From contig JACJYR010000003.1 in NCBI GenBank assembly GCA_020636005.1, forward strand, positions 744,001 to 808,000: a DNA stretch of 64,000 bases, given 5' to 3'. Below the pieces are notes generated by a model. The model was not told the origin of the DNA. It did no database searches and saw only the letters and a list, made by a program, of their open reading frames with translations. The stretch is from Lewinellaceae bacterium. Lineage in GTDB: Bacteria > Bacteroidota > Bacteroidia > Chitinophagales > Saprospiraceae. Below are positions 26,079 through 33,616 of the stretch, one piece after another (position 1 is the first letter of the stretch; every line of letters begins with the position of its first letter). A program made the position numbers and the translations under genes.

Positions 26079-27442
26079 GCGCCCTGCGATTGGAGGGGCA
26101 ATTCCTCTTCCCGTTCATGGAACACGACCCCATAAGTCTTCAACTCATCCAATACCGGCCCATAGATTTCTTTCTTTACTGGAATATTGACGCCAGTGGA
26201 AGTAATTTTTCCGAGCATCACCTGCTTGGCAAAAATGGCGAGGGGCAACCCGACCAGCCGTGCCATGGCCGTATCGTTGGCATCTTTTCCTTCCAGCACC
26301 AGTGTAGAGAAGAGCTTGTGCTGCTTAGCTTCCAATTCGTACTCGAACTCATGCTGCATGATGATCACGTCCCGGTCGTTGGGTTCGAGTTTCCATTTCT
26401 TCAGCAACAAATCTTCCAGTATGAGGGCAGGCGTGGCATTTTCAAGGCCGATTTTCTTTTTGCTGAACAGGCCCAGCCATTCGAGTTTTTTCATCACTGT
26501 GGAAAACTCGGTTTCGCCGAGCAGGTTGGCGACCCGCTCCTTAACCGATGCCCCGGAGCGTCCTTCCTTGCTCAGGTAGGCTTCCATCAGTTCGTGGTAG
26601 GTGATTTTTTCAGAATCCAAAATGGGGTACGTGCCGTCCGTCAGGCCGATCTGCACCAAAGCGTTCCAGGCATCGCAAAAGCCCTTGTAGCGGATGGTGC
26701 CACGGTAGAGGGTCGGTATATCGTCGAGGCCATAAGCTTCCCGGTACAGCAGGGATTCCCGGTTGGCATACACTTCAAATTCTTCTTCATAGCCAGGGAT
26801 TTCGATGGTGCGGTACTCCCTGAAAAGGCGGTTGTAGGGAATGTATTTGAACTTGCCGCCTTCGAGGTATTGGGCGGTGCCCTGGCCTGCCTTCACCACG
26901 TTGCGGGGGTTCCAGGTAAACTTATAGCGCCAGGGGTTTTTCTTCAAACAATCCAGGGCCACCAATCCGCCCGCATTTGAGCTGAAAGCGGTAATCTTGC
27001 CCCCCATCGCTTTGATTTCATCAATTTTTTGCATGGCCGACATGTGGTCGATGCCAGGGTCAAGACCCATTTCGCCCATGAAGATCAGTTCTTTGTTCCT
27101 GAAATCATCGCTTAGTTTGTAAATATCCTTTGAAACGTAGGAAGCCGTGATGAGGTGTTTTTTAAGCTTGATGCAGTCATAGGCCACTTCCAGGTGTAGC
27201 TGTGGGGGCAGCAATGAAATGACTACGTCGGCCCGGCTGATCAGTTGGTGACGGTCGGAGGGCTTGGAGGCATCGAGCCATACGCCCCGTCCATTGGGGT
27301 GGTTGTTGACCTTTTGGGTAGCCAGGTCAAGGTCGGCGTCGGCCACGACGACAAACCAGTTGTGTTCTTTGGCCTGCCTGAGGACGTAGTTGATACATGC
27401 TGTGGAGGATCTCCCTGCACCGAGAATAAGGATGTTGTTCAC
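26075..27442 (-). CDS. Saccharopine dehydrogenase family protein
   Basis: A 455-residue NAD(P)-dependent enzyme. Residues 1-130 form a Rossmann domain (ILILGAGRSSTACINYVL, then VVVADADLDLA). GEMGLDPGIDHMSAM and TAFSSNAGGLVALDCLKKNP match the saccharopine reductase / L-glutamate-forming family. Typical reactions act on lysine-derived saccharopine, but Bacteroidota members are often part of lysine degradation or untested pathways. The protein is tightly coupled with the sulfotransferase gene (4-nt overlap), which is an odd partner for lysine catabolism. It is divergent from cytidine deaminase across a 35-bp perfect palindrome. Confidence 0.85.
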   Translation of the reverse strand: MNNILILGAGRSSTACINYVLRQAKEHNWFVVVADADLDLATQKVNNHPNGRGVWLDASKPSDRHQLISRADVVISLLPPQLHLEVAYDCIKLKKHLITASYVSKDIYKLSDDFRNKELIFMGEMGLDPGIDHMSAMQKIDEIKAMGGKITAFSSNAGGLVALDCLKKNPWRYKFTWNPRNVVKAGQGTAQYLEGGKFKYIPYNRLFREYRTIEIPGYEEEFEVYANRESLLYREAYGLDDIPTLYRGTIRYKGFCDAWNALVQIGLTDGTYPILDSEKITYHELMEAYLSKEGRSGASVKERVANLLGETEFSTVMKKLEWLGLFSKKKIGLENATPALILEDLLLKKWKLEPNDRDVIIMQHEFEYELEAKQHKLFSTLVLEGKDANDTAMARLVGLPLAIFAKQVMLGKITSTGVNIPVKKEIYGPVLDELKTYGVVFHEREEELPLQSQGA

Positions 27443-27507
27443 TTTGATAAAATAATTAAGGATGCGATTACCGGGTTGTTTTTTAAGTTCGTTGATTTTC
27501 AGGATGT

Positions 27508-27542
27508 TAAATCATGGTGATTTTGAAAATCACCATGATTTA
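27508..27542. repeat. Perfect 35-bp palindrome in a divergent promoter region
   Basis: TAAATCATGGTGATTTT and AAAATCACCATGATTTA flank a single central G without mismatch. It sits between two divergently transcribed genes, about 65 nt from the minus-strand start. A related word, CAAATCATCGTGATTTG, occurs at 63350-63366. It could be an operator for a dimeric regulator, or a word-palindrome of the kind seen elsewhere in this window. Confidence 0.8.
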
Positions 27543-27740
27543 GTTTTCCAAACAACTGAAAACGTGGCAGTTAATTTAACCCGTTATTCACATGAATGAT
27601 AAATGATGAACGATGTACTACCTTCAATCATTCGTAAAAATCGGGCGCAAGTTACAGATTCGGGGAATATCCTTTTTGCCACATCCCGAAATGTCGCATT
27701 TTTGGAAATAGGTATCCATTTGCCAATTAACTTTTACACC

Positions 27741-28223
27741 ATGAGGACGCAAACCATCCAAACCTCCTACTCCGTTTACGATTCACCGGACCAATTGCCC
27801 GACGCCGACCAGCAACTACTGAGCCTGGCCAAATCCTCGCTCGGAAATTCATATTCTCCCTATTCCAATTTCAAAGTCGGCGCTGCGGCCCTGCTGGGAA
27901 ACGGCGAAATGGTAGGCGGCAGCAATTACGAAAACGCTTCCTACCCCATGTGTATTTGTGCTGAACAGACGGTGCTTACTACGGCGGCCAACTGCTTTCC
28001 AAACGTGCCAGTTGTGGCACTTGCCGTTACGGTGAAAAACCCAAAGCAGGTGATTGCGCAGCCTGGCCCTCCCTGCGGGGCTTGCCGCCAGGTGATCTGT
28101 GAAACAGAATGGAAAAACCATCAGGAAATGAGGATCATATTGCAGGGCGAGGCCGGGCCTGTCTATGTTTTTGAAAAAGGGCTGGATTTGCTGCCGATGG
28201 CCTTTGATGGGAGTTATTTATGA
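27741..28223 (+). CDS. cdd: Cytidine deaminase
   Basis: I chose ATG 27741, giving 160 residues, normal for the family; the frame extends 46 codons upstream without homology. The enzyme deaminates cytidine and deoxycytidine to uridine forms in pyrimidine salvage. The zinc site is complete: Cys73 with the proton-shuttling Glu75 (CICAEQ) and the PCGACRQV pair Cys112 and Cys115. FKVGAAALLGNGE and NYENASYP form the substrate-binding strand. It ends 3 nt before the convergent membrane-protein gene, with no room for a separate terminator. Confidence 0.94.
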   Translation: MRTQTIQTSYSVYDSPDQLPDADQQLLSLAKSSLGNSYSPYSNFKVGAAALLGNGEMVGGSNYENASYPMCICAEQTVLTTAANCFPNVPVVALAVTVKNPKQVIAQPGPPCGACRQVICETEWKNHQEMRIILQGEAGPVYVFEKGLDLLPMAFDGSYL

Positions 28224-28226
28224 GGT

Positions 28227-28700
28227 TCAACCTTTTTCCACCAGCCTTCCCTTTCGCCAAAATCGTATCAGCCACACAGCAAATGCGTTAAAGATGAAGA
28301 TGGTGATCCCGGTGAAACCGCAAATCATCCATGCCACCGCAAAGCCTCCTTCCCAGAGGTTGTTTTGTTTTTTGTAATCAAAAAAAAAGGCTTCCAGCGT
28401 GATGTACTCAAAGCAACTGAACGCCACATAAAAAATGGTTGCCAACCAGAGATATTTCGATTTTCCTGTTTTCCACATTATGTGAGCTGCCCATACCCAA
28501 AACAGCAATCCAATGGCACGGAGGCATACCAGGAAAAATGCCCTGCCTTCCATAAAATGCAGGACTGTTTCCGAAGGCGATACCGAAGTTGTTTCCCAGA
28601 TCTGATTGCGGAAAAACATCCAGGCTGCCAACAGGGTGGCCACAATGCCCATCAATGGCAAAAAATATTTTTTCAAGGTGGCAATCTTATATTTTTCCAT
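28227..28700 (-). CDS. Four-helix membrane protein of unknown function
   Basis: A 157-residue inner-membrane protein with four predicted helices (about residues 14-30, 52-72, 82-103 and 118-143), a basic N-terminus and a basic C-terminal tail (RFWRKGRLVEKG). The amphipathic loops carry aromatic residues. I recognise no family signature. It stands alone between convergent cdd and the ATPase operon on the other strand. Confidence 0.6.
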   Translation of the reverse strand: MEKYKIATLKKYFLPLMGIVATLLAAWMFFRNQIWETTSVSPSETVLHFMEGRAFFLVCLRAIGLLFWVWAAHIMWKTGKSKYLWLATIFYVAFSCFEYITLEAFFFDYKKQNNLWEGGFAVAWMICGFTGITIFIFNAFAVWLIRFWRKGRLVEKG

Positions 28701-28820
28701 CCAATAAGGTGTTTCAGTTTAATAGTCTAAAGCAATTGTTAGTTGTAAAGGTGATAAATCTCTCTTTTTTTCCTTGCCAAAAGGAGTAGCTATGGACAAG
28801 AATTATTTTCTTTTTTTGCA

Positions 28821-30344
28821 ATGGCCTGTATGAATGCCGCCCTGCAATTGAACATTAATAGTTCTCAAATTTTATACAACATCCTGCTCCCTTGTGACCT
28901 GCCCGTTAAAAATCATCCTTTCTCCAAAGCAAAATTCATTTTGGAAAAAACCGCCACCATATCCTCCAACGGCACCGTGCAATCTGTCCGGGGCAGCGTC
29001 GTGGACATTCATTTCGAGAAAAGCCTGCCACCGATTTACACCCTGCTCACAACAGGCGAAAAAGGCACCATCGCCATCGAAGTCCAGTCCCACCTCGACA
29101 TGCACACCGTGCGGGGCATTGCCCTCACGCCCACCGGCGGACTGGCCCGTGGCATGGCGGTCGAAAACACCGGGGCTCCTTTGACGGCGCCTGTCGGCAA
29201 AAATACCCTCTCCCGCATGTTCAACGTATTCGGCCAGGCCATCGACCGGCAGCCGCAACCGGAGGATGTCGAGTGGCGCTCTGTTCACCAACCGCCGCCT
29301 CCGCTCAGCCGCCGCACCGCTAAATCCGAAATTTTTGAAACAGGCATCAAAATCATTGACGTGCTGTCGCCGCTGGAACGGGGCGGCAAGGCGGGCCTGT
29401 TTGGAGGCGCCGGCGTCGGCAAGACCGTGCTGCTCACCGAGATGATTCACAACGTCGTCGGGCAGCAGCAGGGCGTGAGCATTTTCTGCGGCATCGGCGA
29501 ACGTTGCCGGGAGGGAGAGGAACTGTACAGCGAAATGAAAGAAGCCGGCGTGCTGCCCAACATGGCCATGATTTTCGGTCAAATGAATGAACCGCCTGGC
29601 AGCCGCTTCCGGGTCGGCTACACAGCGCTGACGATGGCGGAATACTTTCGGGACGACGAACACCAAGACGTCCTGTTGCTCATCGACAACATTTTCCGCT
29701 TCATCCAGGCGGGCATGGAAGTCTCTGGCATGATGGGACTGATGCCCTCCCGCCTCGGCTACCAACCCAACCTCGGCACCGAACTCGCCGAACTGGAGGA
29801 GCGCATCAGCAACACCGAATCGGGCGCCATCACCTCCATCCAGGCGGTGTACGTGCCCGCCGACGACCTGACCGACCCGGCGGCGGTGCATACGTTTTCG
29901 CACCTGTCCGCCTCCATCGTTTTATCGAGAAAACGGGCGAGCGAGGGCCTCTACCCCGCCATAGACCCGCTGCAATCGAACTCCAAAATGGCGACGCCCG
30001 GCATCGTCGGCGAGCGGCACTACGCCATCGCCCAGGAAATCCGCCGCACCATCGCCGAGTACGAGGAACTGAAGGACATTATCGCCATGCTGGGGCTGGA
30101 GCAACTTTCGTCCGACGACCGCAAAGTGGTCGCCCGTGCCAGGCAGTTGGAGCGTTTTCTCACGCAGCCGTTTTTCACTACCGAGCAATTCAGCGGGATT
30201 CCCGGCAAAATGGTGTCGCTGAAAGACACCCTCGACGGCTGCGAGCGCATCCTGCACGACGAGTTCAAGGACTACCCCGAGCAGGCATTTTACATGGTCG
30301 GGACGATTGATGAAGTGAAAAAACCGGGTAAAGAAAACACGTGA
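28821..30344 (+). CDS. atpD: N-type F1 ATPase beta subunit
   Basis: The catalytic beta subunit, first gene of an atpDCQRBEFAG operon. Walker A is GGAGVGKT, followed by the GERCREGEELY segment; Walker B is VLLLIDNIFRF, and the DELSEED-equivalent region is present. The frame starts at ATG 28821, but homology begins near residue 50. A TTG at 28941 is a plausible start and would remove 40 non-conserved residues; the chosen start is therefore uncertain. The order D-C first, with AtpQ/AtpR between C and B, is the mark of N-ATPases, secondary ion-pumping enzymes that usually coexist with a housekeeping ATP synthase. Membrane-attached, cytoplasmic face. Confidence 0.93.
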   Translation: MACMNAALQLNINSSQILYNILLPCDLPVKNHPFSKAKFILEKTATISSNGTVQSVRGSVVDIHFEKSLPPIYTLLTTGEKGTIAIEVQSHLDMHTVRGIALTPTGGLARGMAVENTGAPLTAPVGKNTLSRMFNVFGQAIDRQPQPEDVEWRSVHQPPPPLSRRTAKSEIFETGIKIIDVLSPLERGGKAGLFGGAGVGKTVLLTEMIHNVVGQQQGVSIFCGIGERCREGEELYSEMKEAGVLPNMAMIFGQMNEPPGSRFRVGYTALTMAEYFRDDEHQDVLLLIDNIFRFIQAGMEVSGMMGLMPSRLGYQPNLGTELAELEERISNTESGAITSIQAVYVPADDLTDPAAVHTFSHLSASIVLSRKRASEGLYPAIDPLQSNSKMATPGIVGERHYAIAQEIRRTIAEYEELKDIIAMLGLEQLSSDDRKVVARARQLERFLTQPFFTTEQFSGIPGKMVSLKDTLDGCERILHDEFKDYPEQAFYMVGTIDEVKKPGKENT

Positions 30345-30353
30345 TTTCTTATG

Positions 30354-30445
30354 AAACACATAGACACAATAGAACACATAGAACTTCCTTTATTTGCTAA
30401 AAGCAAATTCAAAAAAACTATGTGCTCTATGTGCCTATGTGTTTA
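30354..30445. repeat. Long imperfect hairpin between atpD and atpC
   Basis: The left arm is AAACACATAGACACAATAGA and the right arm ends GCCTATGTGTTTA; both are built from ACACATAG-like words. An inner TTTGCTAAAAGCAAA forms a second hairpin at the tip. It lies inside the operon and lacks a U-tract, so it may adjust the atpD to atpC expression ratio or mRNA ends. Confidence 0.65.
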
Positions 30446-30456
30446 AAAAATACGCC

Positions 30457-30861
30457 ATGTCAAATGTTGAAATGCACTTAAAAATCCTCCTTCCCTTCCG
30501 TGTTTTCACTGAAAAAACAGGGGTGAAACGCATCGTTGCCGAAGCGAAGGAAGGTGCATTCGGCCTGCTGCCCAACCGCCTCGACTGCGTGGCAGCCCTG
30601 ACGCCGGGCATTTTGACTTTTGAAACGGACGGTGAAGGTGAAACCTACATCGCCGTGGACGAAGGAGTTTTGGTAAAAACAGGCGGCGAGGTGCTCGTCT
30701 CCGTCCGCAACGCCATCGGCGGGACAGATTTGGCAGAGTTGCACAAAGCCGTGGAGGAAGAATTTTTGAACGTCAGCGAAGAGGAAAAAGACCTGCGCCT
30801 CACGCTCGCCAAGCTGGAAGTGGATTTCGTGCGGCGCTTTGCGTCGCTGAAAAAAGATTGA
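30457..30861 (+). CDS. atpC: N-type F1 ATPase epsilon subunit
   Basis: The start at 30457 (MSNVEMHLKILLPFRVF) gives 134 residues; an in-frame ATG 63 nt upstream lies inside the hairpin repeat and is rejected. The beta-sandwich pattern EGAFGLLPNRLDCVAALTPG and ETYIAVDEGVLVKTGGEVLV is typical of epsilon, followed by a short helical end. Epsilon links the rotor to the beta subunits and can act as a brake. It comes second in the operon, as in all N-ATPases. Confidence 0.9.
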   Translation: MSNVEMHLKILLPFRVFTEKTGVKRIVAEAKEGAFGLLPNRLDCVAALTPGILTFETDGEGETYIAVDEGVLVKTGGEVLVSVRNAIGGTDLAELHKAVEEEFLNVSEEEKDLRLTLAKLEVDFVRRFASLKKD

Positions 30862-30865
30862 ATAA

Positions 30866-31189
30866 ATGGACAAAGCAACCCAAAACGAACAGTCCGACCT
30901 CAGCAAGGAAGTGGCCTCGAAAGCTGCCCTCAAGCTCAAAGCCCAGCGCCGGAAAAAGCGCAACTTCTGGGCGGGCGTCGGCATGTTCGGGCTGGTCGGC
31001 TGGTCGGTCGCAGTGCCAACTTTGCTGGGCGCAGCGCTTGGCATCTGGCTCGACAAGCGCTACCCCAGCGAGCATTCCTGGACGCTGACCCTGCTGCTGA
31101 GCGGCATCGTCCTCGGCTGCCTCAACGCCTGGTATTGGGTGGACAAGGAAAATAAAGCCATTCACAAAGACCTGGAAGATGATGAATGA
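30866..31189 (+). CDS. atpQ: N-ATPase subunit AtpQ (AtpI-like)
   Basis: A 107-residue protein with a basic cytoplasmic N-terminus (residues 1-34) and two membrane helices (about 38-60 and 72-93). FWAGVGMFGLVGWSVAVPTL and LGAALGIWLDKRYPSEHSWT follow the AtpI/Q pattern. AtpQ is specific to N-type operons and is thought to help assemble the c-ring or load the ion. Four nucleotides separate it from atpC, and its end overlaps atpR by 11 nt. Confidence 0.82.
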   Translation: MDKATQNEQSDLSKEVASKAALKLKAQRRKKRNFWAGVGMFGLVGWSVAVPTLLGAALGIWLDKRYPSEHSWTLTLLLSGIVLGCLNAWYWVDKENKAIHKDLEDDE

Positions 31190-31484
31190 ACCGCTTTTTT
31201 TGATACTCGCACTGCTGGCAGGCGCCCTGCTCGGCGCCTTCTTTTTCGGCGGGCTTTGGTGGACAGTTCAAAAAGGATTGACCGCCCAAAACCCGGCGCT
31301 GTGGTTCCTCGGCAGCATGCTCGTGCGAACGGGCGTGACGCTGGTTGGCTTCTACTTCGTCTCCGACGGACGATGGGAGCGGATGGTCGCTTGCCTGCTG
31401 GGTTTCCTGGCGGCGAAGTTTGTTGTTTTGAAAATGAAAAAACCTTCAAGCACTCCAGGTGCTGACAGGTCTGTAAACTCATAA
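31179..31484 (+). CDS. atpR: N-ATPase subunit AtpR
   Basis: A 101-residue membrane protein, with two adjacent ATGs as possible starts (31179, 31182). Three helices are expected: LILALLAGALLGAFFFGGLW, NPALWFLGSMLVRTGVTLVG and MVACLLGFLAAKFVVL. The central Arg in MLVRTG is the conserved charged residue of AtpR, proposed to interact with the c subunit carboxylates. AtpR occurs only in N-ATPase operons, so it is decisive for the type call. The tail (KPSSTPGADRSVNS) is short and polar. Confidence 0.85.
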   Translation: MMNEPLFLILALLAGALLGAFFFGGLWWTVQKGLTAQNPALWFLGSMLVRTGVTLVGFYFVSDGRWERMVACLLGFLAAKFVVLKMKKPSSTPGADRSVNS

Positions 31485-31487
31485 CCC

Positions 31488-32156
31488 ATGCATCTCAGCC
31501 CCGACGACGTAATTTTCTGGCAACACGGCTTCTTCAAGCTGAACGCCACCATTGTCTGGACCTGGGTGCTGATGGCGGTGCTCGTCATTGGTTCCTGGCT
31601 GGTCACCCGGCGGCTGTCGAGCGACATCCACATTCCCCGCTGGCAGAACATCCTGGAAATCATCGTGTTAGGCACCCTCGACCAAATCGAGCAGGTCGGC
31701 CTGCCACACCCGAAAAAGCACATCGCTTTCATCGGCACCATGTTTTTGTTCATCGCCCTGTCTGCGCTGTGCACCATTTTCCCCATTTACGAACCGCCCA
31801 CGGGGTCGCTCTCGACCACGGCAGCGCTGGCCCTTTCGGTGTTCATCGCCGTGCCGCTGCTGGGCATCGAGGAGCAGGGGCTAAAGGGATTCCTGAAAAC
31901 CTACATTGAGCCGACGCCCATCATGCTGCCGTTCAACATCGTCGGGGAGTTTTCCCGGACGCTGGCCATGGCCATCCGTTTGTTTGGCAACATGATGAGC
32001 GGCGCCATGATTCTGAGTATTTTGCTGGTGATAACGCCCTTCATTTTCCCCATCGTCATGAGCCTGCTGGGCCTGCTGTCGGGGATGGTGCAGGCGTATA
32101 TTTTCAGCATTATCACGACGGTGTATTTGACGGCGGCCATGAAGGGAGAGGGATAA
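31488..32156 (+). CDS. atpB: N-type Fo ATPase subunit a
   Basis: A 222-residue polytopic Fo stator protein forming the ion half-channels. The essential Arg is present in FNIVGEFSRTLAMAIRLFGN, followed by MMSGAMILSILLVITPFIFP. The shorter length than housekeeping subunit a is usual in N-ATPases. It starts 3 nt after atpR. Its stop codon lies at the beginning of a direct repeat that fills the gap to atpE. Confidence 0.92.
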   Translation: MHLSPDDVIFWQHGFFKLNATIVWTWVLMAVLVIGSWLVTRRLSSDIHIPRWQNILEIIVLGTLDQIEQVGLPHPKKHIAFIGTMFLFIALSALCTIFPIYEPPTGSLSTTAALALSVFIAVPLLGIEEQGLKGFLKTYIEPTPIMLPFNIVGEFSRTLAMAIRLFGNMMSGAMILSILLVITPFIFPIVMSLLGLLSGMVQAYIFSIITTVYLTAAMKGEG

Positions 32157-32403
32157 AATTTACTGTTGCCTTTTCCTTGCCGAAGGCAAACCGTAACGCC
32201 AAGAGGGCTGTAAAAAGTGAAAAGTCGCAATAGGTAACAGCCTGCCAGTCTGGACAGATTGACATAAAATTTACCCGATGCTTTGTCATTGCCGAAGGCA
32301 AACCGCAACGTCAAGAGGGCTGCAAAAAGTGAAAAGCCAGCACACCAATCAGCCAACTTGGCTTTGCAGGTTGCCTGCGGCAATGACAAGGCGGCTTGGG
32401 CAT
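32155..32403. repeat. Direct and inverted repeats between atpB and atpE
   Basis: Two copies of a unit of about 72 nt (32155-32226 and 32266-32338) share the words TTGCCGAAGGCAAACCG, CAAGAGGGCTG and AAAAAGTGAAAAG. A third partial copy is inverted at 32363-32403 (TTGCCTGCGGCAATGACAAG). This 250-nt block separates two genes that must be translated at very different levels. The internal GCCGAAGGC is itself a hairpin tip. Confidence 0.75.
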
Positions 32404-32417
32404 CAAAAATTTTAAAA

Positions 32418-32684
32418 ATGGATACCACCACCATCATCGCCATCGCTTCCATCGCCACTGCCGGATTGACCATGGGACTTGGCAGCATCGGTCCGGCACT
32501 GGGGGAAGGCAAAGCCGTCTCTTCGGCGCTAAGCTCGCTGGCGCAACAGCCCGATGCAGCTTCCACCATCACCCGGACGCTGTTCGTGGGTCTGGCCATG
32601 ATTGAGTCCATTGCGATTTACTGTTTCGTAATTGCCATGATTCTCATTTTCGCCAACCCGTTTTGGAACCATATTATCAAATAG
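32418..32684 (+). CDS. atpE: N-type Fo ATPase subunit c (rotor)
   Basis: The start at 32418 yields 88 residues; 45 upstream in-frame codons are repeat sequence. Two helices form the rotor hairpin. The ion-binding Glu is E63 in MIESIAIYCFV; the first helix has E30 in SIGPALGEGKA, at the place of Gln32 in the sodium-type Ilyobacter c subunit. S64 and Y68 match the Ilyobacter Ser66 and Tyr70, but Ile65 replaces Thr67. The second carboxylate is typical for N-ATPase rotors. Whether the ion is Na+ or H+ cannot be told from sequence alone. Confidence 0.93.
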   Translation: MDTTTIIAIASIATAGLTMGLGSIGPALGEGKAVSSALSSLAQQPDAASTITRTLFVGLAMIESIAIYCFVIAMILIFANPFWNHIIK

Positions 32685-32687
32685 GAG

Positions 32688-32776
32688 TGGTTTGAAGTTG
32701 TTTGAAAATTGTTGAAAGTTGATGTAAAAAACTGATAAACAACGACTTAAAACAATTTCAAACCATTCAAACAATC
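32688..32776. repeat. Imperfect inverted repeat between atpE and atpF
   Basis: The left arm is built from TTTGAAGTTG and TTTGAAAATTG words; the right arm has AACAATTTCAAACC and ATTCAAACAATC. The same words appear as a half-copy after the patatin gene (about 54830-54866). It covers the entire intergenic gap. Confidence 0.6.
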
Positions 32777-32783
32777 ATAAAGC

Positions 32784-33539
32784 ATGCTCATCGATTGGTT
32801 CACGGTCATCGCCCAAATCGTCAACTTCCTCATCCTGGTGTACCTGTTGAAGCGGTTTTTATACAAACCCATCCTCAACGCCATCGACGAGCGGGAGCAG
32901 CGCATCGCTTCGCAACTAGAAGATGCGGCGAAACAAAAAGCCGATGCAACGAAGGAGCGGGAACAGTTCGAGCACCTGAACCAGGATTTGAACGAAAAGA
33001 AAGAAACCCTGCTGAAGGAAGCCCAAACCACCGCCGAGACTGAACGCCAGCGCTTGCTCGACAAAGCCAAAAAGGAATATTCCTCCTTACGGAAAAATTT
33101 GCACGAGTCCCTGGACGCAGAAAAGACCAGCCTCAACGGCGAACTCAGGCGCCGCACCCAGCAGGAGGTGTTCGACATTTCCCGAAAGGTGCTGTCCGAC
33201 CTGGCCGGCACGACGCTGGAGTCGCAGATTGCTACTGTTTTTTTACAAAAACTAAACAACCTGGGCAAGGATGAGGCAGACCAGTTGCGCAGCAGTTTCA
33301 AAACAACGGAACCGCTCATCGTGCGCAGTGCCTTCGACCTTTCGCCGGAACTGCAGTCCACATTTGCGGAAGCGATAAAAAAACTGCTGGGTGCCGGGGC
33401 GCAGGTACAATTCCGCAATTCCCCGGAGGGGGTAGGCGGTATCGAAATTTCTGCCGGGGGCTACAAAATTGCCTGGACGATTGCAGAGTACCTGGATGGT
33501 TTGGAACAGCGGATTGCGAGAATGGAGGAAGGGAGTTGA
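32784..33539 (+). CDS. atpF: N-type Fo ATPase subunit b with delta-like C-terminus
   Basis: A 251-residue stator protein, longer than the usual 155-170. Residues 5-25 are the membrane anchor, and residues 35-135 are a highly charged coiled coil (REQRIASQLEDAAKQKADAT). The region from about 165 to the end (PLIVRSAFDLSPEL, GIEISAGGYKIAWTIAEYLD) resembles the C-terminal half of the delta subunit. N-ATPase operons have no delta gene, so this extension probably takes over attachment to F1. That assignment rests on pattern, not alignment. Confidence 0.85.
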   Translation: MLIDWFTVIAQIVNFLILVYLLKRFLYKPILNAIDEREQRIASQLEDAAKQKADATKEREQFEHLNQDLNEKKETLLKEAQTTAETERQRLLDKAKKEYSSLRKNLHESLDAEKTSLNGELRRRTQQEVFDISRKVLSDLAGTTLESQIATVFLQKLNNLGKDEADQLRSSFKTTEPLIVRSAFDLSPELQSTFAEAIKKLLGAGAQVQFRNSPEGVGGIEISAGGYKIAWTIAEYLDGLEQRIARMEEGS

Positions 33540-33544
33540 TAAAT

Positions 33545-33611
33545 TTTGCTATTGGCTGTTGGCAATTGGCTATTGGCCGGGCCAACAGCTAACGGCGAAC
33601 AGCTAAAAGCC
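33545..33611. repeat. Imperfect inverted repeat between atpF and atpA
   Basis: The left arm is GCTATTGGCTGTTGGCAATT plus GGCTATTGGCC; the right arm is GGCCAACAGCTAACGGC plus GAACAGCTAAAAGCC. It fills the gap up to a few bases before the atpA start. Confidence 0.6.
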
Positions 33612-33616
33612 AAAAA

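Noticed and set aside
28872..29903. 343-codon open frame on the strand opposite atpD
   Set aside because: It lies wholly antisense to the conserved beta subunit and has His/Arg-rich composition typical of a shadow of biased codons.
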